From Azadirachta indica (taxonomy: Eukaryota > Streptophyta > Magnoliopsida > Sapindales > Meliaceae), in assembly GCA_022749755.1 (NCBI GenBank), contig CM040441.1, positions 5,998,890 to 6,062,889 on the forward strand: 64,000 bases of DNA, given 5' to 3'. Made by a program: the position numbers and the translations under genes. Positions 35,310-47,836 of the stretch are shown piece by piece (within the stretch, counting starts at the first letter, position 1; each line of letters opens with the position of its first letter). The notes below the pieces were generated by a model. That model made no database searches. It was given only the letters and a program-made list of their open reading frames with translations, and was not told where the DNA came from.

Positions 35310-38300
35310 TTAGTTCAATCTCCAAAATTGTCATTAACTCCATCTTGTTCTTTGGTTCAAAAGGGTAACTCTCTTGTCACTGTGTTTTTTGGTGTTGTTC
35401 CTAATTCTATTCATTTTTGGATAATTGATTCTGGTGCAACTGATCATATGACTAGTTGCTCTAAAATGTTTTCCTCTTATAGTCTTTGTGTAGGCAATAA
35501 AAAGGTTAAAATTACAGACGGTTCACTCTCGGTAATTGCCGGGATTGGAACTGTCGAACTCACTTCTTTGATAACCTTTCATAATGTACTTCATGTTCCC
35601 AATTTGTCTTGCAATCTGTTGTCCATCAGCAAAATTACTTCTGATTATCAATGTCAAGTTAATTTTTACTCTTCTTATTGTGAGTTTCAAGATTTGACCA
35701 CAGGGAGGATGATTGGCAGTGCTAAGGAAAAAGATGGCCTCTATTATTTTGATGATGGACTTGACTTGAGTAGACAATGTCAAAGTACTTGCTTGAATTC
35801 TATTTTTGTCTCCAAAGATAATGATATTATGTTATGGCATTTTAAGTTAGGCCATCCAAGCTTTTAGTATTTAAAATACTTGTTTTCAAATTTATTTATG
35901 AGTAAAAGTCCATCTTCTTTTCAATGTGAAATTTGTCAATTTGCTAAACATCATCGTGCATCTTTTTCTCCTCAACCTGACAAACCAACCACACCATTTA
36001 CTTTGATCCATAGTGATATTTGGGGTTCATGTAGAATATCTACATATTCTGAGAAAAAATGATTTGTGACCTTTATTAATGATCGCACAAGATTAAGTTG
36101 AATTTATTTGATGAAGGAAAAATCTGAAGTGGAAATAATTTTCAAAAATTTTTACATCATGGTACAAACACAATTTCAGAAAAATATTCAAATATTGCGA
36201 AGTGATAATGGTCGGGAATATTTTAAAAATTTTTTGGGCCAATCTTTTTTTGACAAAGGAATTGTCCATCAAAGCTCTTATATCGACAATTCACAACAAA
36301 ATAATTTGGTTGAAAGAAAAAACAAACACTTGTTGAAAGTAGTCGGGCATTACTCTTTACCAATCAGGTACCAAAATATCTTTGGGGTAAAGCTGTACTT
36401 ATTGCTACATACCTTACAAATAGAACGCCTAATAAGGTCTTAAACTTTAAAACGCCATTTGATGTTTTTCATAAATTTTTTCCTACAACTAGACTTTCTT
36501 CTTCTTTACTATTAAAGATATTTGAATGTACTGCATTTGTTCATATTCATAGTCATAATCGAGGGAAACTTGAACCTCGAACTATAAAATGTGTGTTTGT
36601 TGGCTATGCTCCATATCAAAAGGGATATAAATGTGTTGAACCCATTTCAAAGAAAATGTTTGTTACCATAAATGTTACATTTTTTGAATTAAATCCTTAT
36701 TTCCCGCCTCATCTTCAAAAGGGGAATCAAAATAAAGATTCGGGTCTTCATGATTTTTTCCAAACTGTAGATTTACCAAATGATTCTTCCCTAACCTTGA
36801 TTATTCAACCTGAAAATCCAAGCTTTATTATACAATATGAAATCGTGTCAAGTATTTTAGATACTGAAAATGCTAGTCTTCCCACAGTGCCACCTCATGA
36901 TTTTCATGGTTTAATAATTACTAACAAAGAGGAAACAGGAAAAAAGCTACAGCATTAGTACCATTTGATATTGTCTACTCACGACAAAGGACAACTCAAA
37001 AGAAAGGGTCTTCCAATCTTTTGCACTACTCAGAATCCGTGAACCCTCTAGGTAATGTCCTCATTGATCCTTCACCTCATGTCCAACCTACTTCATCTTC
37101 GAGTTTTGAGTTCGCTAATCCTAAACTTGAGTCTTATTCAAATTCTAATATTGATGATTCTAATCTTCCTAGTGCTGTCCGAAAGGGTGTGAGGTCTTGT
37201 ACCCAACACCCATTGTCCAAATACGTGTCATATGAAAATCTTTCACTTGTCTTTCGTGCTTTTACTTCACATTTGTCTTATATGGAGATTCCTAATATTA
37301 TACAGGATGCTCTAAAAGTTCTTGAGTGGAATGAGGCTATCTTCAAGGAGATGAAAGCTCTTGAAAAAATGGTACGTGAGAGTTAGTTGATCTGCCAAGA
37401 GGAAAGACGACTGTAGGGTGCAAATAGGTGTTTACTATCAAGTATAAGTCTGATGACTCTTTGGAAAGGCATAAAGCACGACTGGTAGCCAAGGGATTCA
37501 CTCAGACCTATGGCATTGATTATTTGGAAACGTTCGCCCCAGTGCCAAAGCTAAACTCTATAAGAGTTCTTTTGTCACTTACTGTAAATCTTGACTGACC
37601 ACTGCAACAGTTAGACATAAAAAATGCATTTCTCAATGGAGATTTGAAGGAAGAAGTGTACATGGATATACCCCTAAGATTTAGTTAAAAGTTTGGCACA
37701 AAGGTGTGTAAACTGAAAAAGTCTTTGTACAGGTTGAAACAGTCACCAACAGCCTGGTTTGATAAATTTACTCAGTTTATTAAGAATCAAGGGTACATCC
37801 AAGGGCAAGGTGATCATACGATATTTTTTAGACATTCACTGGATGGAAAGATTGCCATACTAATTGTGTATATAGATGATATAATTCTCACAGGAGATGA
37901 TGTATTTGAGATGAACCGATTAAAGGTTTCCCTCTCATCAACATTTGAAATCAAGAACTTAGGCCCTCTGAGGTATTTCCTTGGCATGGAGGTGGCTCGA
38001 TCAAGAAAAGGGATTGTTGTCTCCTAACAGAAATATGTTCTTGATCTCCTTAAGGAAACTGGGATGAGTGGTTGTAAGCCAGCTGACACTCTAATTGATC
38101 CCAATCAGAAACTTAGAGATGACAAGGAAGGTGATCCGGTGAATACAACTCGATATCAAAAGTTGGTAGGGAAGTTGATTTACTTATCACATACATGACC
38201 AGATATTACTTTTGCAATGAGTTTAGTAAGCCAGTTTATGCATTCACCTTACGAGAAGCATCTTGAAGCTATATATCGGATTCTTAGATACTTAAAAAGT

Positions 38301-38826
38301 ACACCAGGCAAGGGTCTACTTTTTAAGAAGACTACACAGCAAAACATAGAGGCATACATTGATGTAGATTGGGCGGGATCACTTATTGACAAGAGATCTA
38401 TATCAGGATATTGTACTTATGTTTGAGGAAATTTGGTCATATGGCAAAGTAAGAAACAGAATGTCGTTGCAAGGAGTAGTACCAAGGTAGAATATAGGGA
38501 TATGGCTAATGGAGTGTGTGAGATGCTTTAATTAAGGAGAATTCTTAAAGAGTTACAAATGCCAATAATCATGCCAATGAAGTAGTATCGTGACAATAAA
38601 GCTACTATAAATATTGCACAAAATCCAGTACAACATGATCGCACGAAGCATGTGGAGATTGACAGACAATTCATAAAGGAAAAGATTGATCGTGGAGCTA
38701 TTTGCTTGCCGTTTGTTCCTTTTATGCAACAAATAGCTGACATTTTCACCAAAGGACTTTTTAGAAATGTTTTTGAGCAATTTGTAAGCAAGTTGGGCAT
38801 GATAGATATCTATGCTCCAACTTGAA
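35310..38826 (+). pseudogene. Copia pol remnant (PR-IN-RT-RH)
   Basis: In order: aspartic protease DSGATDH (from 35427); the GAG-pre-integrase WHFKLGH and CEIC zinc-binding pairs (about 35836-35945); integrase acidic residues in HSDIWG, RSDNGREY and LVERKN; RT segments from about 37420 with the catalytic YIDD at 37869-37880; RNase H segments DVDWAGS (about 38360) and RDNKATINI (about 38590). At least a dozen stops or frame changes interrupt it. The order places integrase before RT, as in Ty1/copia rather than Ty3/gypsy. Confidence 0.9.
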
Positions 38827-38832
38827 GGGAGG
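38824..38832 (+). other. Copia polypurine tract
   Basis: GAAGGGAGG immediately before the TGTCAG of the 3' LTR; the plus-strand primer site for this element type. Confidence 0.8.
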
Positions 38833-39053
38833 TGTCAGATTTTTAAGAAATAAGTTAGGAAACAAAATCTGAATTAATTATTGTAGATATGATTAGCTTT
38901 CTGTTTCCTATTATCTAACCTAGAGATTTGTTAATCGTAAGATTCCCTAATTTGGTGGAATTCCTATATGGGGGTTTTCTCTTCTATATATATTGTACTT
39001 GTTTCTTATGAAAAAGAAATATAGTAGAGATGTTTTCATCCTAAAAACCTACA
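38833..39053 (+). repeat. 3' LTR of copia element
   Basis: 221 bases. About 16 substitutions against the 5' LTR by hand count, mostly transitions. Followed by target duplicate TTAGA. Confidence 0.93.
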
Positions 39054-40897
39054 TTAGACATATTCAATAAAGATATTCAATCCATAATGCGCTAAATAAC
39101 TATCACTAAGTATTATTGTCACATGATTTCTATCTTCTCCTTTGAAGAAACATGGGATATCTAGAAAAATATTCTTCTCTTCCTAATTTAGTTCACTATA
39201 ACTAATTTTCAACATATCATAAATATCAGGGTCAGAAATCTATTTTAAATTATTCAATGCATTGTCCCAATCTTGTCTGCTTTTTCGATAAAGCGAGGAA
39301 CCCAACACTTTAAAAGCTAATAGATTGTCTTATGCATAATTTAGAACCATTTTTAACAGCATCATAAGTTCTTGAGGGCAATGATTTTTTCTAAAGGCAT
39401 AATTACAAAAGAGCTTAAGTGCCTCATCATAGTTTAATCCCTCAACCTTATAAATGTAATCCACTCCAAATTTATCAAGCACTTGTTTGTCTCTAGTGGT
39501 TATAATGATTCTACTTCCTGAGCCAAATCAATTAAGTCCTCCAGCTAAGTATTCTAATTGACTGAATTTGTTCACATCATCAAGAACTATACAAACCTTC
39601 ATTTCTTGCAGTCTCTCCTCAATATATTGTGGCATGTTAGGAGTTTCTATTTTGAGATGTTCTTCTAATAGTTGAGAAAGAACTTGCTCTCTTAGACGTA
39701 TCAATCCACCCCCTTTTTCTGATTCTTTTCTAATATTTGCCATAAAGCACTTCCCTTCAAACTTATGTGAAATTCTTTTGAAAATAGCTCCAGCAATTGT
39801 TGTTTTACCTATGCCACTCATACCCCAAATTCCAACAATTCGAAAATCTGGAGATTCGATGCATAACAGTGATTTTATTCTCTCAATGCGTGAACTGAGT
39901 CCAACTAGCCCTTCAAAATCACTTGAGGTTGATACTGAGTTCAAGTTCTTCAAAATATCTTTAACAATTTCGTCTATGAGTTTGGCTTCAGGCCTAACAG
40001 GAGTCAAGATAAATAATAGTCAGTCTAAAACCTAAGATCCTTAACATGAAAATTTTAGATTACAATTTAAGCAGAGTAGTACTAATAAAATCTAAAGTCT
40101 CAATGATTTTGCATAAAAGAAAGGTGCAATGCAAAAGCAACCCAAAGTTCAAAGAATCATACAAAAGATATTAAAGAAAACTTAGAATATTAAAAGAATA
40201 AATATAATCATAACAAAAACATCAGGTATCCAAGTATAGTTTCGTTTGAAATTATGTTCTCCTCTTGCCGATCAATAAAAACGATTCGCTGCAATAAATC
40301 AAACTACGGAACATTCATGAGATCTCACTTTAAATTAATATCAAACACGACCTAAAATTAGGCCATATCAGCATAATATTCTTCCATATACAATATACCA
40401 AATAGATACATAACAATTAAGGAGTTACCTAGTTACCATGGAATCCCATCCAGATAGATTGGATGCTTCTATCAGTGCAGCCTTCCAGTTCTTAACCATT
40501 TCTTGCAAACCCTTCGAAATCTTTTCATATCCAACAAAAGCATCCCCAAAACTCCCCGTCTGCTTTCGCAGATCAGATGGCTTTACATGGTAGAACACAG
40601 GTATAGTCTTGAGGCCATTCTTTTTCTGGCATTCAATAATCTTGACAAGTTCATTCAAGCACCACTTGGAAGAAGCATAATTTTTTGAAAAAATGATTAT
40701 TGATATCTTTGATCTTTCAATTGTACTGAAAAGTGATTCCAAAATCTCATCACCTCTACTAAGTCCATCATCAATGAAGGTCTTGATTTTCTTTTGATAC
40801 AACGCGGCATAGAGATGGCTAGTGAAGTTATCACGATATCCTCCCATCTAAAACTAAGGAAGACATCATATTTTTCTTGAGATGATGATGAAGCCAT
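39054..40897 (-). pseudogene. TNL4, 5' half (TIR and NB-ARC exons)
   Basis: Minus strand, start ATG at 40897 (MASSSSQEKYDVFLSFRWED). A one-base loss right after WED shifts the frame, and the TIR resumes as RDNFTSHLYAALYQKK through SKWCLNELVKIIE. Exon 1 ends at 40429 (AG|GT). Exon 2 starts at 39993 (TTAG|GCC), the same phase as TNL3. NB-ARC is well kept: GIWGMSGIGKTT, VLDDV, SRIIITTRDK. It has an in-frame TGA at about 39528 (GGLN*FG) and further stops in the ARC and winged-helix parts. The winged helix runs to LNIFIEYV and joins the linker-exon text MSNLRLLKF without the MHD segment or intron, so an internal deletion removed the junction before or around the copia insertion. Confidence 0.85.
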
Positions 40898-41745
40898 GAA
40901 GGAAACTTACCAGATTTTGAACAGAAATAGAAAGTATAAGCATAAACCGAATAAAAGCTTTTACCCCAGTAATCTTTTTTCCAAGGAAGAAACTTCAACC
41001 TTTCATACACGCTATTGAGTCATTTTCTCGAACAGTTAGAAGACAACATTACAACTATTACTGGTTTATAGCAGATTGTCTGTACCGACGAACCTCGTAT
41101 GGCCGATCATCTAGAATAAAATATAAGATTCATCACTCCCATAAATAAAACAAAAATATAGACAAAAAATAAAAATTGAAATACTTGGGTGCCTGCGACT
41201 CCGTTTTTGTCTTTATAAGGCGTTGACCAAAATATTATCCTTTTTCTTATGAACTTTAAAAGAAAAGACAGAAAATTTTATTCTTCCATTACCTAAACGT
41301 AATGTACATACGGACATAATATTACTTGTAAAAGATTATCTTGTAAATTTATCTAGCATAAAATCTGAGTACAAGGCAATATCTTACTAGTTACAAAACA
41401 TCTTAGCATGAAAGTATTTTCTTTTTTTAAATATTTTTACGTTCAACTATTTATCTTATATGCAAATTTTTGTTTTGTAAATTATCTTGTATACAGGATA
41501 TTACCTTGCACGATTAAAGGCATAAAAGACTAAAATGATTTCTAATACTTGCAAATAAAATATAATCATATTTTTTAATTTATTTGGATTTGACTGCACT
41601 AAAAACTCTTTTAGTGAATTGGTTTGGATCAAATTACTTTCGTATGATAATTGAGTTGAATGGAAGAAATTCTAATTCGATGGACTAATTGTGGATTTAA
41701 TCAAATTTATTCTCTCTAAATCTTTAATCACTGAATACGCAAATA
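40898..41745. other. TNL4 upstream region
   Basis: Presumed promoter side of TNL4. I see no gene and no clear similarity to the TNL1-3 upstream blocks, which supports TNL4 being a separate lineage. Confidence 0.4.
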
Positions 41746-42290
41746 GAGGTGACAAACGTAACGAGTAGGCTCGATATGATATGGGCCCATTCAAGTAAAC
41801 AGTGCGAGCCTGACTTGCTTAGATACAAAATTCAAATTGGCCTGGGCTGACTTGTCAAGCCCGTGGGCCAAACTAGCACAGGGTTGTAACACTTTGTGCT
41901 GGCCTATGTTGGGTTGACCCAAACGAAGTCAACGAGTTTGATTCGACAGACTTTAACTGCCAATTTATAAATATTTGTAATTATTAAAACTCGAACTCAA
42001 GGCATAAAAATATACAAATAACAACTTTACTATTAAACTAATTTTACTTATTAAAATTTATCAATAAAATATATTTAATACATAATGAATATTTAATAAA
42101 TTTATTAAATATATTATTTTTTAAATTTTTATTATTGATACAAAATAATTGTATAATCTATCTATAATTTTAAATTTAACAATTATTTAAATATAATTTT
42201 ATTATAATAATTTTTTTCATAATTATTTGAAGGAACAATAATTATATTTTAATATCATATTTTTCAATTCTAATAAATATTTATTTTTTA
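41746..42290 (+). repeat. Dispersed repeat, possible hAT-like element end
   Basis: Begins TAGAGGTGACAAACGTAACG, then a GGGCC/CCCA-rich head (to about 41940), then an AT-rich body. It is the inverted counterpart of 19130-19626. No matching opposite terminus was found before 44 kb. Confidence 0.5.
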
Positions 42291-42780
42291 TAAATTAATT
42301 GTTAAAAAAGATAATTGAAAACAATCATCAATTTGACTGAGATAATTAAACAACTTATACAAAATATTGTTAGTAATAAAAATTTTATTAGAATAAAATA
42401 TCAAATTTGATTGATACATTTACTATAATTTCTCTATTTTCCTAAATAAATAGAAAAATAAATAAGTATACTAATAAAGTATGATCTAATTTTTAATAGA
42501 ATAGATAAAATTAGAGAAAATATATAAAAATAAATCTTAGAATTTTTTTTATGATAATTTTGCAAAAAATATTTTATTTAGTAGATAAGAAAATGAAATT
42601 TGAAAAGAAATAGAAATTCTTTAAGAATTTTTTTGTATTTTTAATCTTATATTACTATGTTATAATAAATTAATTCATAAATTACTATTAATTATTTTAT
42701 TTGACAAAAATTTATTAATTTTATTTTATCAAAACTTATTGTTCTACTTATTTAAATATGTTTGTTTTTATTATTTTACC
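42291..42780. other. AT-rich spacer
   Basis: Extremely AT-rich, no feature recognised. It may be the continuation of the preceding repeat. Confidence 0.4.
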
Positions 42781-45086
42781 AAATTTCTTTATTAAGTAGG
42801 TGTACTTTCGGTGGAGTTTATTTATTATGAATGGATATGCTTATTTTGCAAAGAATGAAACTAAGGGATAGTAGGAATTTTATTATGGGTCAAAGTGTAG
42901 AAAGAAAAGTTAAGAGAGTTGAGTCATATTTCACATAAGGTGAAGTTTAGGTGAAACGAGTTTATAATCAGAGTTCTTATATTTTTAGACCATAAATTAA
43001 AAAAAAAGAAAAGAAAAGAAAAGAAAAGTAAAGGGAAGAGGAAAAGAGAGAAAATCAAAGGGAAGAGAAAAAAAGGAATAGAGAAAAAATTAAAAAGAAG
43101 AGAAAAGACATTCCTTAATCTATTTCCTATTCGAATATCTTTTAGATGAGTTTTATTAGATATTAAATTATGTCTCTCTTGTGATTTCAGATGATCTAAG
43201 GTATATGTTATATGTTCGATTGATCGGATTATTGATTGGAAATTAATTGATGATTAATAGGATTAGGATTTTACAGAGTTATTTAAATAGTCTGTTTATT
43301 AATAATTAAAATATAGATTTTCATATACTTTTTATTAATAATCTTTTTATAATATTAAACTCACTTAGTAATGAATTTTCAAAATTTTATTTTGTTGCAA
43401 TCGATTAAAAAACTAATTTTTAATGATTTTTCAAACGTTACCTTACTATTTTGAAAAATAATAATTTTTGCTATAGGTTCAAAAATATATATTTATTTGA
43501 CCAACTAAATGATCTTCAAATATTGTAAAAATTGGCATATTGCTTTATATACATCAACCTCAATTCTAAAAATTTCAAGACAGTTTATATATACTCCAAA
43601 ACAAAAATATTTTGAAAATGTTTTTGACGTCAAAGTGTTATGAAATTTTTTAACAAGATACTTTTATATGTCATTAGCAATTCTATAAAAATTTAGCTTA
43701 ATCCAATTAGCAGATTAAGAGTTAAAAATTATTGAATTGAGGTTATTCAATAAAAAGCCCAAAAGACAGATTATGGATATGTAAGTTTAATACCTTAAAA
43801 TGGATAGCTTTGGACTTGGGTAAATGCTGAAACTTTCATTATTTAAGATTTAAAAAGTTCTAGGAACAAGGATTATGATGTTACAATTCAAAGAATTTTA
43901 GAATATGATAAAAGTTAAAGGAATTGTACGTAAAAAGTAGGATCTAGAAGTAAGTTATCCATAGTTTAAGATTAATAATTTTTTTAGTTTTGATTCAATT
44001 ATACTTTGTTATGGATAAGGTGATTGGAAGCTTGGAATGCTAGAAGTAGCTTGAAAGTTTTGGGTCAGTCCAAGTAAGTAGATTTATGAATGATGCATTT
44101 TCTGTTAATCCTTAAAACTATTATAAGCATGAGAGGACTTTATAACAAAATGGGAAATGATTTTAATGATTAAATAGTTATTTTGAAAAAATCTTTTATC
44201 AAATTATTGAATGTTTTATATGAAATGTACATGAAAGATAAATGTTATCATTTTTTATTTACATGAAATGTCATATTTTGTGAACTGTACTGTTTTGATT
44301 TATTATCCGTAGTAATTATTTTTGTTACTGTTACTGTTACTATTACTGTTACCGACTGGTTAGCTAGATTATTATTGTGCACTTACCGACTATTAATGAC
44401 CTAATTTTAGGGTACTATTTTTCTGTATTGTGACAAATGAGATATCGAGATGTTAGCAACATCGAGACATGAGCTAAATGATTTTATTAAGTAATCGGTT
44501 AAATTTTTTTATAAATTAGTTTTATTAAAAGTTATGATCATACTTACATATTATCAAATGCTTTTTCTTGAGTAATTATTTCATGTATAAATGTTTATTG
44601 TTAAATAATTTTTAAGGATAATTATTTTGTGAATTCAATGATTTTTAAGCATTAAAAGTTATGCATGAATTTACTTACTAAGTAGATGGCTCATTCCTTG
44701 TCAATTGACATTTTACAGATTAAGTTTGTACCTAAGGTGGCGAGACGCTAGAATCGTTTTGGAAGTTAGTGTTGCGGTTTATGAGCCATGTTGCGGTTTA
44801 TGAGCCTTTATAAATATATAAGTATTGTCCTCACTACTTTATATTTATTTGAAATAAAGGGCTTTAAACTATGTTAGCTATTCTTTGCTAAATTTGTAAG
44901 GAATACCTCCTTTAAAGTAATATTTGGGATTGACATCTTTAGTAATATGTTGATTATACATATTTTGAAGTTTTGCATTGTAGTTTGTAGAATTTGTAAT
45001 TTGCAACAAGGAGATTGATTTAATTTTGAGGATGTGAGTTTTATTTCAAATCATATCATATTATGGCGAAGTTTGGGATGTTACAG
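42781..45086 (+). repeat. Probable solo LTR or LTR fragment (Ty3/gypsy style)
   Basis: The right end reads GGGATGTTACA (45074-45084), and the last 280 bases match window positions 1-295. Inside is a purine tract (42995-43110, AAAAG-type repeats), typical of long plant gypsy LTRs. No coding is seen and no left terminus TGT was pinned down, so the left boundary is a guess. Confidence 0.4.
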
Positions 45087-47798
45087 ATCAAATCTTTTGA
45101 TTTTCGGCCTATTGCTCTTGGTAATTTATTTTCAAAATCATCACTAAGATTATTGTTAATAGATTAAGGACTTTTATGCCTAAACTAATCTCGCCTAATC
45201 AAGTTGCTTTTATTCGTGGGAGAAGCATTCATAACTACATCACTTTGGTCTCTGAGGGGGGTCAATTTTTTAGACAGAAAGGCTTGGGGTGGCAATGTTG
45301 GTCTTGAACTTGACATAAAGAAAGCCTTTGATACTTTGAATTGGGATTTTCTTCTTCATGTGCTCAGAAGATTTGGGTTCAGGGATTCTTTTGTGAGATA
45401 GGTTTCTTTAATACTTCACTCGTTTCGTTTATCAGTCCTCATAAACAGTTCGCCCAAAGGGTTCTTTTCATGTGGTAGAGCAGTTCGACAAGGCGATCCT
45501 TTATCGCCTCTATTATTCTGTTTAGCGGAGGACATTTTATGCCGCAGTATTACTGAGATGGTGGCCACTGGGCAGATGCCTTCTTTTACCGCCCCACGGG
45601 GTGTTTCTCCCCCTACTCATGTCCTTTATGCTGATGATATTTTCCTTTTTTGTAGGGGTGATCATAATACTCTTTCCAACCTCCAGCTTCTCCTCGCTGA
45701 CTATGCTAAGGTTTTGGGACAAGAAATTAATAAGGTCAAGAGTCAATTTTACCTTGGCAGGTTTGCTCTTTCTAGACGGGATGCGGTCAACACTATTTGA
45801 GGCTTTACGGAGGGGACTCTTCCTTTTACTAATCTTGGGGTTCCAATTTTCAAAGGCTGTCCCAGAGTGCAACATCTCCAAGGAGCGGCGGATAAAGCAA
45901 TTTCTGAACTTCACGGTTGGCAGAAAAAAATCTTGTCTATGGCAGGTTGGGCGGAGCTTGTTAAGACGGCTTTCCAAAGTCTTCTCTTGCATAGTTTCGA
46001 GGCCTACCTTTGGCCCAAATCTCTTATTAACTCCCTACATCGACATGCCCATAATTTCATCTTATCAGGTCATTCAGATAAACTAAAGTTTGCTCTACTT
46101 TCCTAGGATCGTCTTTGCTCGCCTAAAGAGGAAGGAGGTCTAGGTTTGCATAGGCTTGACATTCTTAATAGTACTTGCCTGCTAAAGCATCTTTGGGCCA
46201 TCAAAAGGGGTAATTCTTTGTGTTCTAATTTTGTGCTGTCTAGATTTAGTTTATCTGGTCAATCAACGAGTTTCGTATTTGCATTTGTTCGGGATTTTGA
46301 GCAGTTTTGGCTACTTTTTTGGTAGGCTCTGGATGGTTGATTGGGGATGGCTCGTCAATAAGTTTTTGGGTGGATACATGGTTAGGAAAACCTCTTATTT
46401 CTCAAGAGACTATGCAGAATTTACTTTTAAAGGGTCTTGTCTCAGATGTGATTCGTAATTGCTCGTGGAATATCCCTTATTCGATTGTGAATTATTTTCC
46501 TCAATTGAGTGCGGTTGTTTCAGATATTCACATTCCTAGAAGTCCTACTCTAGATAGACTTATTTGGCTTCACTCTAGAGATGGAGAATTATCACTTTGT
46601 CAGAGTTATAATTCAATTAGGCATCCTAAGCCTATACAACGTTGGCGTTCTTTCGTCAGGAAAAAGGTTTATTCCTCTTAAGCATTCTATTGTTGTTTGG
46701 CAAATGCTGCAGAGTAAAATTCCTACCGATGATAATCTTCGAATTCGTGGCATTCAATTAGTCTCGGTTTGCTCTCTTTGCCTGCAGTTTTGTTGTTCTG
46801 AAGATGTGAATCATCCTTTTACGGGTTGCGGTTTCGCAAGATCATTTTGGCAAGAGTTAGCTTCCAAGTTTCAGACTTCTATTTCGCATACGAACTGGGT
46901 TGTTGAGCTGTGAAAGGCTATTGTTGAAAAAAGTTTCAGCCCACAATTGTATAATCTGTGGCTCATGGGCCCATATTACATGTTATATGCTGTCTGGAAG
47001 ACTTGGAACCGGCTGTGTGGGGAGAATGCTTCGTCATCCTTTCACTCCCTCATGGCAGATTTTGAGGCTCATATAAGGTACTACGCTTCTTTTGTTCTGG
47101 GGTTTGTTCATTTTGGCCACGACATAGACGTCTTTACTGCTCTGGAATTCCTTTCTCACTTGGGAAGGCACCTAGAATTATCTCCGTCTCTTGGCAATCT
47201 CCACCGTTAGGTTGGGTAAAAGCCAATTCTGATGGCCTCTCTAAAGGGAATCCTGGCAATGTAAAATCAACACATTTCTAGGTGGTCTATGTGTGGCTTT
47301 AGGTACAAATGCTGCTTATTTTGCAGAGTTGATGGCAGCTATCCTTGTCATTGAAACGGACTATTCAAAGGGCTGGAAAAATTTGTGGCTTGAGTGTGAT
47401 TCTATGCTAGTAGCTCTTGTCCTTTGGAATCCTCGAATCCTTCCTCTTTGGCAATTGAAGAACAGATGGTTAAATTGTCGAGAGCTGCTATCAGAAATGA
47501 GATTCTAGATCACTCACACCTACCGTGAATAAAATGCAGTGGCAGATGCTTTGGCTAACATTGGTCTCTCTTGCAAACTCCCTTACCTGGTGGCATAGTC
47601 CTTCGGTGTCGATTCAGGGCTTTCTTTTTCGTGATGCCAATAGACACCCTAGTTATCATTTTTGTTAGTTTCATTCAGTTCTCTTGTTTCCCTTTGGTTA
47701 TGCTTTCGTTTTTGTTTTGGCTTAGGGGTACCTTGTTCCCCCGCCTTCTGTTGCTGTTCTGATTTTCCTTTTTGTTTAATGCATTCCCTCTTTTTATG

Positions 47799-47835
<37 letters not shown>
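45087..47835 (+). mobile_element. 5'-truncated L1-type LINE
   Basis: Starts abruptly in the RT domain (FRPIALGNFLFKIITK) and continues through LDIKKAFDTLNW, RQGDPLSPLLF and the catalytic YADD (45627-45638). It then runs through the plant LINE thumb/connection region (LHGWQKKILSMAGW), a zf-RVT-like Cys/His region (about 46700-46870), and an RNase H-like 3' domain (KANSDGLSKGN near 47218, LECDSM near 47390). The end is a (TA)n tract at 47802-47834. Endonuclease and ORF1 are missing. Stops and frameshifts are frequent, for example after SFVR near 45401. Inactive. Its first bases directly abut the putative LTR end GATGTTACAG. Confidence 0.88.
47802..47834 (+). repeat. (TA)n tract at LINE 3' end
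   Basis: About 16 TA units. They may have grown from the LINE tail. Confidence 0.85.

Positions 47836-47836
<1 letters not shown>

Larger units (their letters stand above)
34007..39053 (+). mobile_element. Ty1/copia retrotransposon, full length but dead, inside TNL4
   Basis: A 5,047-base element. The 221-base LTRs (34007-34227 and 38833-39053) begin TGTCAG and end CTACA. It is flanked by a perfect 5-base target duplication TTAGA (34002-34006 and 39054-39058). The primer-binding site TGGTATAAGAGCC (34228-34240) resembles initiator-Met tRNA. The polypurine tract GAAGGGAGG (38824-38832) abuts the 3' LTR. Protein order is gag, protease, integrase, RT, RNase H, which is diagnostic of copia. Many in-frame stops show that it cannot move on its own. 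The two LTRs differ at about 16 of 221 positions by hand count, so it is not recent. It sits opposite to TNL4 transcription. Confidence 0.95.

Noticed and set aside
42995..43110. Long purine tract
   Set aside because: Considered as a regulatory triplex site or PPT; more simply AAAAG-type low complexity inside an LTR-like repeat.
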